From assembly GCF_013466605.1 (NCBI RefSeq), contig NZ_CP059162.1, positions 62,001 to 126,000 on the forward strand: a stretch of DNA of 64,000 bases, written 5' to 3'. A program made the position numbers and the translations under genes. Below the pieces are notes generated by a model. That model was not told the origin of the DNA. It saw only the letters and a program-made list of their open reading frames with translations, and made no database searches. Of the stretch, positions 1-8,842 are shown in pieces (within the stretch, counting starts at the first letter, position 1; the number at the start of each line of letters is the position of its first letter). This DNA comes from Pseudomonas chlororaphis subsp. aurantiaca (lineage in GTDB: Bacteria > Pseudomonadota > Gammaproteobacteria > Pseudomonadales > Pseudomonadaceae).

Positions 1-1307
1 TCGGTACCTCGGGTCAGGCCTGGACCGTGAAAGGCCAGCTGGTCGGTGAAGGCAAGGGCGGCAACCCTTACGCGCCGGACCGTTCGGACCATTTCCCGCT
101 GGAGTCGCAGAAGAACACCTACTCCGCCCAGCTGTTCCAGAAAGCCGCCGGCGAAGTCGGCTACAAGCCGTACAACCTGCCGTCGGCCAACACCTCGGGG
201 CCGTACACCAACCCCTATGGCGCGCAAATGGGGCCGTGCAACTTCTGCGGGTTCTGCAGCGGCTATGTCTGCTACATGTACTCCAAAGCTTCGCCGAACG
301 TGAACATCCTGCCGGCCCTCAAGCCGCTGCCGAATTTCGAGCTGCGCCCCAACTCCCATGTGCTCAAGGTCAACCTCGACAGCACCAAGGCCCGCGCGAC
401 TGGCGTCACCTACGTCGACGGCCAGGGCCGCGAGATCGAGCAGCCGGCGGACCTGGTGATCCTCGGTGCCTTCCAGTTCCATAACGTGCGCCTGATGCTG
501 TTGTCCGGCATCGGCAAGCCGTACGACCCGATCACCGGTGAAGGCGTGGTGGGCAAGAACTTCGCCTACCAGAACATGGCCACCATCAAGGCCTACTTCG
601 ACAAGGACGTGCACACCAACAACTTCATCGGCGCCGGCGGCAATGGCGTGGCGGTGGACGACTTCAACGCCGACAACTTCGACCACGGCCCGCATGGCTT
701 CGTCGGTGGCTCGCCGTTCTGGGTCAACCAGGCCGGCAGCCGGCCGATCGCCGGGACCTCCAACCCGCCGGGCACCCCGGCCTGGGGCAGCGCCTGGAAG
801 AAGGCCACCGCCGACTACTACACCCACCAGGTGTCGATGGACGCCCACGGCGCCCACCAGTCCTACCGCGGCAACTACCTCGACCTCGATCCGGTGTACC
901 GCGACGCCTACGGCCTGCCACTGCTGCGCATGACCTTCGACTGGCAGGAAAACGACATCAAGATGAACCGCTTCATGGTCGAGAAGATGGGCAAGATCGC
1001 CGAGGCGATGAACCCAAAGGCCATCGCGGTGCTGGGCAAGAAGGTCGGTGAGCACTTCAACACCGCGTCCTACCAGACCACCCACCTCAACGGTGGTGCG
1101 ATCATGGGTACCGACCCGAAAACCAGTGCCTTGAACCGTTACCTGCAGAGCTGGGACGTGCACAACGTGTTCGTCCCGGGCGCTTCGGCCTTCCCCCAGG
1201 GCCTGGGCTACAACCCGACCGGCCTGGTGGCCGCGTTGACCTACTGGTCGGCCCGCGCGATCCGCGAGCAGTACCTGAAGAACCCCGGCCCGCTGGTTCA
1301 GGCATAA
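1..1307 (+). CDS. GMC family oxidoreductase, gluconate 2-dehydrogenase-like flavoprotein subunit (5' end outside window)
   Basis: The gene is already open at base 3 and 435 codons remain, so the N-terminal FAD-binding GxGxxG region lies upstream of the window. The remainder resembles the large subunit of membrane-bound gluconate/sugar-acid dehydrogenases, which oxidise the substrate in the periplasm and pass electrons to a cytochrome c subunit. A Cys-rich stretch, CNFCGFCSGYVC (about 238-273), may hold an iron-sulfur cluster as in related FAD dehydrogenase complexes; that is inference. The C-terminal GMC domain shows the catalytic-type His (TTHLNGGAIMG, near 1083) and the closing GYNPTGLVAALTYWSARAI segment. 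The multiheme cytochrome gene starts 12 bases downstream, as expected for the dehydrogenase operon. The exact sugar acid cannot be told from this fragment. Confidence 0.85.
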   Translation, partial: GTSGQAWTVKGQLVGEGKGGNPYAPDRSDHFPLESQKNTYSAQLFQKAAGEVGYKPYNLPSANTSGPYTNPYGAQMGPCNFCGFCSGYVCYMYSKASPNVNILPALKPLPNFELRPNSHVLKVNLDSTKARATGVTYVDGQGREIEQPADLVILGAFQFHNVRLMLLSGIGKPYDPITGEGVVGKNFAYQNMATIKAYFDKDVHTNNFIGAGGNGVAVDDFNADNFDHGPHGFVGGSPFWVNQAGSRPIAGTSNPPGTPAWGSAWKKATADYYTHQVSMDAHGAHQSYRGNYLDLDPVYRDAYGLPLLRMTFDWQENDIKMNRFMVEKMGKIAEAMNPKAIAVLGKKVGEHFNTASYQTTHLNGGAIMGTDPKTSALNRYLQSWDVHNVFVPGASAFPQGLGYNPTGLVAALTYWSARAIREQYLKNPGPLVQA

Positions 1308-1319
1308 GGAGCGATGACC

Positions 1320-2645
1320 ATGAAAACCCTCGTTATCGCGACCCTGACCCTGCTCGGCAGCGCTTCCCTCTGCGCCGCCGAGACCGATCGGCAAGCCTTG
1401 ATCAAACAGGGCGAATACCTGGCCCGCGCCGGTGACTGCGTGGCCTGCCACACCGCCAAGGACGGTAAGCTGTTCGCCGGCGGCCTGCCGATGGAAACCC
1501 CGATCGGCACGATCTATTCCACCAACATCACCCCGGACAAGACCGGCATCGGCGAGTACAGCTTCGACGACTTCGACAAGGCCGTGCGCCATGGCGTAGC
1601 CAAGAATGGCAGCAGCCTGTACCCGGCCATGCCCTACCCGTCCTACGCGCGGGTCAGCGATGCCGACATGCAGGCGCTGTATGCGTACTTCATGCAAGGC
1701 GTGGCGCCGGTGGTCCAGGAGAACCGCGACAGCGACATCCCCTGGCCGCTGAGCATGCGTTGGCCGCTGGCGGGCTGGCGCTGGATGTTCGCGCCGAGCG
1801 TGGCGGGCCTGCAAGGCAGCGGCCAGGCGCAGGCTGCGCAAGACCCGGTGGTCAGCCGCGGTGCCTACCTGGTGGAAGGTCTCGGCCACTGTGGCGCCTG
1901 CCATACGCCGCGCGCCCTGACCATGCAGGAGAAAGCTCTGAGCGCCAGTGAAGGCAACCACTTCCTGGCCGGCAGCGCGCCGCTGGAAGGCTGGATTGCC
2001 AAAAGCCTGCGCGGCGACCACAAGGATGGCCTCGGCAGCTGGAGCGAAGAGCAGCTGGTGCAGTTCCTCAAGACCGGTCGCAGCGACCGCGGTGCGGTGT
2101 TCGGCGGCATGAGCGACGTGGTGGTGCACAGCATGCAGTACATGTCCGCGGACGACCTGACGGCCATCGCCCGTTACCTCAAGTCGCTGCCGGCTGTGGA
2201 TGCCAACGACCAGCCGCACCAATACGACAAGGCGGTGGCCGAGGCGTTGTGGAAAGGTGACGACAGCAAGCCGGGGGCGTCGGTGTACGTCGACAACTGC
2301 GCGGCGTGTCACCGTACCGACGGCCATGGCTATACCCGGGTGTTCCCGGCGCTGGCGGGCAACCCGGTGCTCCAAAGCGCCGATGCCACGTCGCTGATCC
2401 ATATCGTGCTCAAGGGCGGCACCTTGCCGGCGACTCACACCGCGCCATCGACCTTCACCATGCCGGCCTTCGCCTGGCGGCTGTCGGACCAGGAGGTGGC
2501 CGATGTGGTCAACTTCATCCGCACCAGCTGGGGCAACCAGGGTTCCGAGGTGAACGCCGCGGATGTGGCGGGGCTGCGCAAGGGCGACCTGCAAAGCACC
2601 TCGAACGACGATCTGGGGCAAGTGACGAAGCGTAGCGGCGGTTGA
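1320..2645 (+). CDS. Tri-heme cytochrome c subunit of a membrane-bound dehydrogenase
   Basis: A 441-residue protein with a Sec signal peptide (residues 1-20, ending CAA) and three CxxCH heme sites at about C40-H44, C191-H195 and C327-H331. This is the layout of the cytochrome subunit of gluconate 2-dehydrogenase and alcohol dehydrogenase complexes, which carries electrons from the flavoprotein to ubiquinone at the outer face of the inner membrane. The preceding GMC gene ends 12 bases upstream, so they form one operon. ATG codons exist at 1314 and 1320; AAGGAG at 1306-1311 stands 8 bases before the second and only 2 before the first, so 1320 is chosen. The extreme C-terminus is hydrophilic, without a membrane anchor that I can see. 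Confidence 0.88.
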   Translation: MKTLVIATLTLLGSASLCAAETDRQALIKQGEYLARAGDCVACHTAKDGKLFAGGLPMETPIGTIYSTNITPDKTGIGEYSFDDFDKAVRHGVAKNGSSLYPAMPYPSYARVSDADMQALYAYFMQGVAPVVQENRDSDIPWPLSMRWPLAGWRWMFAPSVAGLQGSGQAQAAQDPVVSRGAYLVEGLGHCGACHTPRALTMQEKALSASEGNHFLAGSAPLEGWIAKSLRGDHKDGLGSWSEEQLVQFLKTGRSDRGAVFGGMSDVVVHSMQYMSADDLTAIARYLKSLPAVDANDQPHQYDKAVAEALWKGDDSKPGASVYVDNCAACHRTDGHGYTRVFPALAGNPVLQSADATSLIHIVLKGGTLPATHTAPSTFTMPAFAWRLSDQEVADVVNFIRTSWGNQGSEVNAADVAGLRKGDLQSTSNDDLGQVTKRSGG

Positions 2646-2648
2646 TCG

Positions 2649-2690
2649 TGTAGGAGCGAGCGGGCGGCGATCCCACTTGCCCGCGATGCG
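2649..2690. repeat. REP-like element
   Basis: Starts with TGTAGGAGCGAGCGGGC and closes with GCCCGCGATG, the arrangement of the common fluorescens-group REP (TGTAGGAGCGAGC...GCGAT). CGGGC at about 2670 pairs with GCCCG at about 2679. It sits just after the cytochrome c stop, a typical place for REPs. Confidence 0.6.
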
Positions 2691-2739
2691 CGCCGCCAGG
2701 CGCGCGCTTCCAGCCCAGCGGCGCTAGGCAGATCCATCT

Positions 2740-2775
2740 CGCTCCATTACTGTATATGGATACAGTAATGGAGCG
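2740..2775. promoter_or_regulatory. LexA operator inside a 36-base perfect palindrome
   Basis: The core TACTGTATATGGATACAGTA (2748-2767) fits the LexA/SOS box CTGT-N8-ACAG with the flanking TA bases. The symmetry extends to 16 base pairs per arm around the 4-base centre ATGG (2756-2759). It ends 6 bases before the ATG of the radical SAM gene, and the right arm contains the GGAG that would serve as its ribosome binding site. LexA binding here would block the gene; the RNA could also fold and hide the Shine-Dalgarno. Confidence 0.85.
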
Positions 2776-2781
2776 CCTCCC

Positions 2782-3840
2782 ATGTTCAGCCCCCTGCCCC
2801 CACGCGGCCGTGGCACCGCGACCAACCCGCACAACCGTTTTGCGCCCCGGCGCTCGGTGGCCTTCGACGACGGCTGGTACCAGGAAGCCCCACTGACCCA
2901 GGGCACCGAGGTGCGCCTTGAGACGGCGAAATCCATCATTACCCGCAACAGCTCGCCGGACCTGCCCTTCGACCGCTCCATCAACCCCTATCGCGGTTGC
3001 GAGCACGGCTGCATCTACTGTTATGCGCGGCCCAGTCACGCCTATTGGGACATGTCGCCGGGGCTGGATTTCGAGACCAAGCTGATTGCCAAGACCAATG
3101 CCGCGGAGATGCTGGAACAGCAGCTGTCCAAGCCCGGCTACAAGTGCGTGCCGATCAACCTGGGTTCCAACACCGATCCCTACCAGCCCATCGAGCGCGA
3201 ACACCAGCTGACCCGCCGGACCCTGGAGGTGTTGCTGCGCTACCGGCACCCGGTGACCATCGTCACCAAGGGCTCGCTGATCCTGCGCGATCTCGATCTG
3301 TTGGTCGAATTGGCCGAGCAGCGGCTGGTGGCGGTGATGATCAGCCTGACCACCCTGGACGACGAGCTCAAGCGCATCCTCGAACCCCGGGCGGCAGCAC
3401 CCAAGGCGCGGTTGCGGGCGATCCGGGTGATGCGCGAGGCGGGGATTCCCGTGGGGGTGCTGTGTTCGCCGATGATTCCGATGATCAACGATAGCGAGCT
3501 GGAAAGCCTGCTCGCCGAGGCCGATGCCGCGGGCGCGCAAAGCGCGGCCTACATGATGCTGCGCCTGCCCCTGGAAGTGGCGCCGCTGTTCGAGGAATGG
3601 CTCAACGCCCATTACCCGCAGCGGGCGGCCCATGTCCTGAGCCTGATCCGCCAGTGTCGCGGCGGCGAGCTGTACGACAGCCGTTTTGGTGCACGGATGC
3701 GCGGCGAAGGCCCCTTCGCGGCCCTGCTGGCGCAGCGTTTCGCCAAGGCCAGCAAACGCCTGGGGCTCGATCGGCGCGAAGGCTACAACCTCGATTGCAC
3801 GGCCTTCTGTCCGCCGGGTGGGCAGATGTCGTTGCTATAG
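2782..3840 (+). CDS. PA0069-family radical SAM protein (SplB-like), LexA-controlled
   Basis: A 352-residue protein with the radical SAM cluster motif CxxxCxxC at C73, C77 and C80 (NPYRGCEHGCIYCYARPS), followed by the segment PINLGSNTDPYQPIE and the terminal motif NLDCTAFCPPGGQ typical of this family. It belongs to the SplB-related group often annotated only as radical SAM; the spore photoproduct lyase reaction is not established for it. A perfect LexA box lies 14 bases upstream of the start codon, so the gene is probably a DNA-damage response gene, agreeing with reports that PA0069 of P. aeruginosa is in the LexA regulon. It is monocistronic, with a 244-base gap to the next gene. Function: unknown, probably repair-related (inference). 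Confidence 0.88.
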   Translation: MFSPLPPRGRGTATNPHNRFAPRRSVAFDDGWYQEAPLTQGTEVRLETAKSIITRNSSPDLPFDRSINPYRGCEHGCIYCYARPSHAYWDMSPGLDFETKLIAKTNAAEMLEQQLSKPGYKCVPINLGSNTDPYQPIEREHQLTRRTLEVLLRYRHPVTIVTKGSLILRDLDLLVELAEQRLVAVMISLTTLDDELKRILEPRAAAPKARLRAIRVMREAGIPVGVLCSPMIPMINDSELESLLAEADAAGAQSAAYMMLRLPLEVAPLFEEWLNAHYPQRAAHVLSLIRQCRGGELYDSRFGARMRGEGPFAALLAQRFAKASKRLGLDRREGYNLDCTAFCPPGGQMSLL

Positions 3841-4084
3841 AAGGTATTGGCCTATGGTGGAGTAGTGCCGGTGCACCTGGCTCTATAGGCTGGTCACCTT
3901 TTTGTATCACCAATAGTGGCGTTTTAGAGCGCTCCGTTCAGTTTGAGTTAAGTTTGGAAGGCTACCTTGTTCACCAAGTGACCGATGGGTCGCTGTCAGT
4001 GGTCTGGTTGTTTTTTGATCAATCGCTGGCGTCGTGCCGGATAAAACTGGAAAATTCACCTAATCCGTCAAAAGGGGATGAATC

Positions 4085-4819
4085 ATGAGTGACAAGGATA
4101 AACAGCCGTTGGCTGCGTCGGCTTCAGCGTCTACAGAGGTCGCCGAAAGCGCCGATGCAGCGCTGCAGATAATCGTTGACGGCTTTTTGCATTTTCACCA
4201 CGAGGTCTTCCCTCAGCAGGAAGAATTGTTCAAGAAACTCGCCACGGCCCAGCGGCCGCGGGCGATGTTCATTGCCTGCGCGGATTCGCGCATCGTTCCC
4301 GAACTGATTACCCAGAGCGCCCCGGGCGACCTGTTCGTGACCCGCAACGTCGGTAACGTGGTACCGCCTTACGGGCAGATGAACGGCGGCGTGTCCACGG
4401 CCATCGAATACGCGGTCATGGCGCTGGGTGTGCACCACATTATCGTTTGCGGCCATTCCGACTGCGGCGCCATGCGCGCGGTGCTCAACCCGCAGAGCCT
4501 GGAAAAGATGCCGACGGTCAAAGCCTGGCTGCGCCACGCCGAAGTGGCCAAGACCATGGTCCAGGAGAACTGCGACTGCGCCGACGAGAACGCCAGCATG
4601 CATGTGCTGACCGAAGAGAACGTCATCGCCCAGTTGCAGCATTTGCGCACCCACCCTTCGGTGGCTTCGCGCATGGCCAACGGCCAGTTGTTCATCCATG
4701 GCTGGGTGTACAACATCGAAACCAGCGAAATCAAAGCCTACGACGCGGATCAAGGGTGTTTCCTGCCGTTGGACGGACGCCATCCGATCCCGGTTGCGAC
4801 GCCTAAAGCGCGCTTCTAA
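4085..4819 (+). CDS. Beta-class carbonic anhydrase
   Basis: A 244-residue enzyme that interconverts CO2 and bicarbonate. The zinc ligands and catalytic dyad of beta carbonic anhydrases are visible: C65 and D67 in CADSR, H124 and C127 in HSDCGAM. The first 35 residues form a polar extension rich in Ala, Ser and Asp/Glu, not part of the enzyme fold. An AAAAGGGGA ribosome site precedes the ATG. A SulP transporter gene follows 89 bases downstream; carbonic anhydrase plus SulP is a recurring pair (PA0102-PA0103 in P. aeruginosa) and suggests bicarbonate or related anion handling. The 244 bases upstream are comparatively AT-rich and presumably contain the promoter, but I cannot place it with confidence. 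Confidence 0.93.
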   Translation: MSDKDKQPLAASASASTEVAESADAALQIIVDGFLHFHHEVFPQQEELFKKLATAQRPRAMFIACADSRIVPELITQSAPGDLFVTRNVGNVVPPYGQMNGGVSTAIEYAVMALGVHHIIVCGHSDCGAMRAVLNPQSLEKMPTVKAWLRHAEVAKTMVQENCDCADENASMHVLTEENVIAQLQHLRTHPSVASRMANGQLFIHGWVYNIETSEIKAYDADQGCFLPLDGRHPIPVATPKARF

Positions 4820-4908
4820 ATCCTCCTAAATCCCATTGGGGTTCAGCCATGACTGCCGTCTGCGTGGTCAGGCTTTGCCACGCCTGAAAAAAGTTCGGGA
4901 GAATCATC

Positions 4909-6477
4909 ATGCGTGCAGCACAACTGAAAGCTGTTTTGCCACGGGAGCTGCTCGCTTCCGTGGTGGTGTTCCTGGTGGCCCTGCCCTTGTGTATGGGTAT
5001 CGCCATCGCTTCTGGCATGCCGCCGGCCAAGGGGCTGATCACCGGGATCATCGGTGGCCTGGTGGTGGGCTGGCTGGCGGGCTCGCCCTTGCAGGTCAGC
5101 GGTCCGGCCGCGGGCTTGGCGGTCCTGGTGTTCGAGCTGGTGCGCCAGCACGGCATCGCCATGCTCGGGCCGATCCTGCTGCTGGCGGGTTTCCTCCAGC
5201 TGGTGGCCGGGCGCCTGCGCCTGGGTTGTTGGTTCCGGGTCACGGCGCCGGCGGTGGTCTACGGCATGCTCGCCGGGATCGGGGTATTGATCGTGCTCTC
5301 CCAGGTGCACGTGATGCTAGACGCCCAGCCCCAGGCGTCCGGCCTGGATAACCTCGCGGGCTTCCCTGAGGCGGTGACGCAGGCCCTGCCGAGCCTGGGC
5401 GGCGGTTTTGGCTGGCAGGCCGGGTTGCTCGGCCTGTCGACTATGGCGGTGATGTTCCTGTGGGAAAAACTGCGTCCGCATTCGCTGCGCTTTATCCCCG
5501 GCGCCCTGCTGGGTGTCGGCCTGGCGACCTTTGCCAGCCTGCTCCTGGCGCTGCAGGTCAAGCGGGTTGAGGTACCGGAAAACCTTGCCGAGGCGATCGA
5601 CTGGCTGCGCCCGGCCGACCTGCTCAACCTGGCGGACCCGACGCTGCTGGTCGCAGCCTTTGCCGTGGCCTTCATCGCCAGCGCCGAAACCCTGCTGTCC
5701 GCCGCCGCGGTAGATCGTATGCACAGCGGTACGCGCTCGGATTTCGACCGTGAACTGTCGGCGCAAGGTATCGGCAACATGCTCTGCGGGTTGCTCGGCG
5801 CGTTGCCGATGACCGGGGTGATCGTGCGCAGTTCGGCCAACGTCCAGGCGGGCGCGACCACGCGGTTGTCGGCGATCTTCCATGGCCTGTGGCTGCTGGC
5901 GTTCGTGCTGTTGCTGTCCAGCGTGCTGCAAAGTATTCCGGTGGCCAGCCTGGCGGGCGTGCTGGTGTACACCGGGTTCAAGCTGGTGGACCTCAAGTCG
6001 TTCCGCAAGCTGGGCCGTTATGGGCCGATGCCGATGCTGACCTACGGCGTGACCGCGCTGGCGATTGTTTTCACCGACCTGCTGACCGGTGTGCTGATCG
6101 GTTTCGGCCTGACCCTGGTGAAGCTGGCCTGGGGCGCTTCACGGCTGAAGATCAGCCTGGTGGACCTGCCCGCCGAAGGCGAAATGGAGCTGCGCCTGGT
6201 AGGCGCCGCGACCTTCCTCAAGGTGCCGGCCCTGACCCAGGCGCTGGGCAATATCCCGCCGGGTACCACGGTGCATGTGCCGCTCAATAACCTGGGCTAC
6301 ATCGACCATGCCTGTCTGGAACTGCTCGAAGAGTGGGGACGGGCCAATGCGGCCAAGGGCTCGAAGCTGGTGATCGAGTCGCGCGGGTTGAAGCGTCGGC
6401 TGGAGGGGCGCTTGCACACCAACGTCGGCGTGAGCCCGGCCTCGAAGCTGGAGGCGAAAGGCTTGAGCCGGGCGTAA
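4909..6477 (+). CDS. SulP family inorganic anion transporter
   Basis: A 522-residue inner-membrane transporter of the SulP/SLC26 family. It has the N-terminal family segment LPLCMGIAIASGMPPAKGLITGIIGG and about ten to twelve hydrophobic spans up to residue 420. The remaining C-terminal 100 residues look like a STAS-type cytoplasmic domain, here short and divergent (GTTVHVPLNNLGYIDHACLE). Substrate is likely sulfate or bicarbonate; its place directly after a carbonic anhydrase gene favours bicarbonate, by inference only. GGGAGAATCATC precedes the ATG. A REPIN lies right after the stop codon, and the next gene is on the other strand. Confidence 0.88.
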   Translation: MRAAQLKAVLPRELLASVVVFLVALPLCMGIAIASGMPPAKGLITGIIGGLVVGWLAGSPLQVSGPAAGLAVLVFELVRQHGIAMLGPILLLAGFLQLVAGRLRLGCWFRVTAPAVVYGMLAGIGVLIVLSQVHVMLDAQPQASGLDNLAGFPEAVTQALPSLGGGFGWQAGLLGLSTMAVMFLWEKLRPHSLRFIPGALLGVGLATFASLLLALQVKRVEVPENLAEAIDWLRPADLLNLADPTLLVAAFAVAFIASAETLLSAAAVDRMHSGTRSDFDRELSAQGIGNMLCGLLGALPMTGVIVRSSANVQAGATTRLSAIFHGLWLLAFVLLLSSVLQSIPVASLAGVLVYTGFKLVDLKSFRKLGRYGPMPMLTYGVTALAIVFTDLLTGVLIGFGLTLVKLAWGASRLKISLVDLPAEGEMELRLVGAATFLKVPALTQALGNIPPGTTVHVPLNNLGYIDHACLELLEEWGRANAAKGSKLVIESRGLKRRLEGRLHTNVGVSPASKLEAKGLSRA

Positions 6478-6485
6478 GTCTGTAG

Positions 6486-6593
6486 CCCTGTAGCCGCTGC
6501 CGAAGGCTGCGATAAGGTCCGAAGGGCCTTCAGCGTCGGTGATGTCGCTGCGACCGTGCCGGTCGATCGCAGCCTGCGGCAGCGGCTACAGGG
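6486..6593. repeat. REPIN, GTAGCCGCTGCCG type (copy 1 of 3)
   Basis: Left arm 6486-6513 and right arm 6566-6593 are inverted copies of 28 bases (CCCTGTAGCCGCTGCCG...) with a single mismatch, separated by 52 bases. The same arms occur at 16177-16280 and 44635-44736. It lies between two convergent genes (SulP and the gene at 6610). Confidence 0.85.
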
Positions 6594-6609
6594 CCGCCAC
6601 CTGCAATCC

Positions 6610-7260
6610 TCAAGCAGCCGGTTGGTCGAGTTCCAGCTCCACGCCCAGCTGGCGCGACAGGCACGGCCAGCGTTTCCAGGCGGCGTCGGTGTCGGGGCTG
6701 TTGAGCTTCTCACGATAGGCCTCGACCGACTCCAGGGCGAAGCTCTCTTCGTCGAGCATCGCGTCGACCGCATGGTGCACCGCTTCGTCCAGCTGGTTGG
6801 CGAAGGTTTCGCCGATCAACTGGTGAGCGATCAGGTTGGCCACCGTGGTGTCCAGCGGGATCAGCGGCTGGCCGAAATGGGTGATGTACAGGTCGTTGAC
6901 CTCTTCCACCAGGCGATGGGCCAGATAGGCTTCGTCCAGCAGGCTGTCCAGGCCTTCGTGGCCGGCCATGATGGCGGGCGGCTGGAGGAAGAACTGCTCG
7001 GCGATCTTCAGCACCGGCTTGATCTGCGACTCGATACCGGCTTCGCGCGCGACTTCGTTGGCGGCGTCCAGCAAGTCTGGAACCTGATCGATATAAGCGG
7101 CGACAAAACGGGTCATCACCCCCTGGGCGTCCAGTTCGGGGAGCTGGATGGCGGGGTGCAGGTGTGGCAATTGGGTTTCCAGCTGGCGGCGCAAATGCCC
7201 GGTGCTGGACTCATGTTGATGGGCTCGTTGGATCTGCTCGCGCAATGCGGCGGTGTTCAT
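6610..7260 (-). CDS. Conserved hypothetical protein (PA0104-like)
   Basis: A 216-residue soluble, acidic, mostly helical protein without signal peptide or membrane span. I recognise no catalytic motif. It occupies the same position as PA0104 of P. aeruginosa, between the carbonic anhydrase/SulP pair and the cytochrome oxidase operon, but on the opposite strand. The start at 7260 (MNTAALREQ) is chosen over one 24 bases further out because CTGGAG stands 7 bases before it. No function is claimed. Confidence 0.8.
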   Translation of the reverse strand: MNTAALREQIQRAHQHESSTGHLRRQLETQLPHLHPAIQLPELDAQGVMTRFVAAYIDQVPDLLDAANEVAREAGIESQIKPVLKIAEQFFLQPPAIMAGHEGLDSLLDEAYLAHRLVEEVNDLYITHFGQPLIPLDTTVANLIAHQLIGETFANQLDEAVHHAVDAMLDEESFALESVEAYREKLNSPDTDAAWKRWPCLSRQLGVELELDQPAA

Positions 7261-7632
7261 GAATACTCCAGGAAACAAGGGCAATTAATTAGGGAAGACA
7301 TAAGTTAGCCTGCTCACGAAATCGCTTAAGACGTATTTCTCATAATTATTCCATGGTTAGTCGTCTGGGTTATATCGCTTCGCCATCATTCATCCCCTAT
7401 CCCTTTCCAACCGTGGCCTATAAGGCCGCGGCAAACTGTTTCAGCAGATTTACGGCACCGCGTTGCGAGGTCGAAGTCGCTGTCTATACTCGGGGCTGTA
7501 TGAAGTTAGCTGATGACGCCCGACTGCATGTGCAGCGAAGGCTCGGCGGTTTAAGTTCGTAGTCTGGGCAGCCGATCCCTTGGCCGCAGGTGAAAGCCGG
7601 CGGGATAACAAGAACGATAAGGGGAACCCGCA
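7261..7632. promoter_or_regulatory. Divergent intergenic region with the coxB promoter
   Basis: This 372-base region separates the minus-strand PA0104-like gene from coxB. TTGCGA (7463-7468) and CTATACT (7484-7490), 16 bases from the end of -35 to TATACT, form a strong promoter reading toward coxB and leave an untranslated leader of about 135 bases. CTATACT is the preferred -10 of RpoS in Pseudomonas. AAGGGGAA precedes the coxB ATG. The left part (7280-7350) is AT-rich (CAATTAATTAGG, CATAATTATT) and could serve the minus-strand gene. Confidence 0.7.
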
Positions 7633-8760
7633 ATGATGCGACATCCACAAGTCTGGATGGGCCTCCTGTTGTGGTCGGTATTCAGCCAGGCGCATGGCGC
7701 CTGGACTGTGAATATGGCGCCTGGAGCGACTGATATAAGTCACGCGGTATTCGACCTGCACATGACCATCTTCTGGATCTGTGTGGTGATCGGGGTCATT
7801 GTCTTTGGCGCCATGTTCTGGTCGATGATCCTGCACCGCCGCTCCACCGGCCAGGTGGCCGCCAAGTTCCACGAAAGCACGACGGTGGAAATCCTCTGGA
7901 CAGTGGTGCCGCTGCTGATCCTGGTGGCCATGGCCGTGCCCGCCACCGCGACCCTGATCAAGATGTACGACGCCAGCGAACCGGATGTGGACATCCAGAT
8001 CACCGGCTATCAGTGGAAGTGGCACTACAAATACCTGGGCCAGGACGTCGAGTTCTTCAGCAACCTGACCACGCCCGCCGAACAGATTCATAACCAGAGC
8101 GCCAAGGGAGAGCATTACCTGCTGGAAGTCGATCAGCCGCTGGTGCTGCCGATCGGCGCCAAGGTGCGCTTTCTGGTGACCTCCGCCGATGTCATCCATT
8201 CCTGGTGGGTACCGGCCTTCGCGGTCAAGCGCGATGCGATCCCCGGTTTCGTCAACGAAGCCTGGACCCGGGTCGACAAGCCCGGCCTGTATCGCGGCCA
8301 GTGCGCCGAGCTGTGTGGCAAGGACCACGGTTTCATGCCGATCGTGGTCGATGTGAAGACCCAGGCCGACTACGACACCTGGCTGGGCGAACGCAAGGCC
8401 GAAGCCCTCAAGCTCAAGGAACTGACCAGCAAGGAATGGACCCTCGAAGAGCTGGTCGCCCGTGGCGACAAGGTCTACCACACCACCTGCGTGTCCTGTC
8501 ACCAGGCCGAGGGCCAGGGCCTGCCGCCGATGTTCCCGGCGCTCAAGGGCTCGAAGATCGCCACCGGGCCGGTGGCGGATCACTTGAATATCGTCTTCCA
8601 CGGCAAGCCCGGCACCGCCATGGCAGCCTTCGGCAAGCAGCTGTCGGAAGTCGACCTGGCAGCAGTGGTCACCTACGAACGTAACGCCTGGGGCAACAAC
8701 AAGGGCGACATGGTGACGCCCAAGGATGTCCTGGCTCTGAAACAGGCGGAAAGCAAATGA
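7633..8760 (+). CDS. coxB: Cytochrome c oxidase subunit II with fused cytochrome c domain
   Basis: A 375-residue subunit II of an aa3/caa3-type heme-copper oxidase. After a signal peptide (to about residue 23) come two membrane hairpin helices (about residues 45-65 and 90-110), then the periplasmic cupredoxin domain with CuA ligands H189, C224, C228, H232 and M235 (VIHSWW, CAELCGKDHGFM). A C-terminal cytochrome c domain carries CVSCH at C286-H290, making this a caa3-like protein. It receives electrons from cytochrome c and passes them through CuA to subunit I. It is the first gene of the oxidase operon (PA0105 in P. aeruginosa). Two adjacent ATG codons (7633 and 7636) are possible starts. Expression is probably raised by RpoS under starvation, as reported for P. 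aeruginosa aa3. Confidence 0.95.
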   Translation: MMRHPQVWMGLLLWSVFSQAHGAWTVNMAPGATDISHAVFDLHMTIFWICVVIGVIVFGAMFWSMILHRRSTGQVAAKFHESTTVEILWTVVPLLILVAMAVPATATLIKMYDASEPDVDIQITGYQWKWHYKYLGQDVEFFSNLTTPAEQIHNQSAKGEHYLLEVDQPLVLPIGAKVRFLVTSADVIHSWWVPAFAVKRDAIPGFVNEAWTRVDKPGLYRGQCAELCGKDHGFMPIVVDVKTQADYDTWLGERKAEALKLKELTSKEWTLEELVARGDKVYHTTCVSCHQAEGQGLPPMFPALKGSKIATGPVADHLNIVFHGKPGTAMAAFGKQLSEVDLAAVVTYERNAWGNNKGDMVTPKDVLALKQAESK

Positions 8761-8842
8761 CCCGGTCCATTGCGTGTTCCCGCAGCCGCTCGGGGCGTGC
8801 TGCCCTCGATCGTCCAGCCCAACCGTTTACAGGAGACAGGCC

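Noticed and set aside
3597..4088. 163-codon frame running from the radical SAM gene to the carbonic anhydrase start
   Set aside because: First half overlaps the radical SAM gene out of frame, second half is the AT-rich leader; no start signal.
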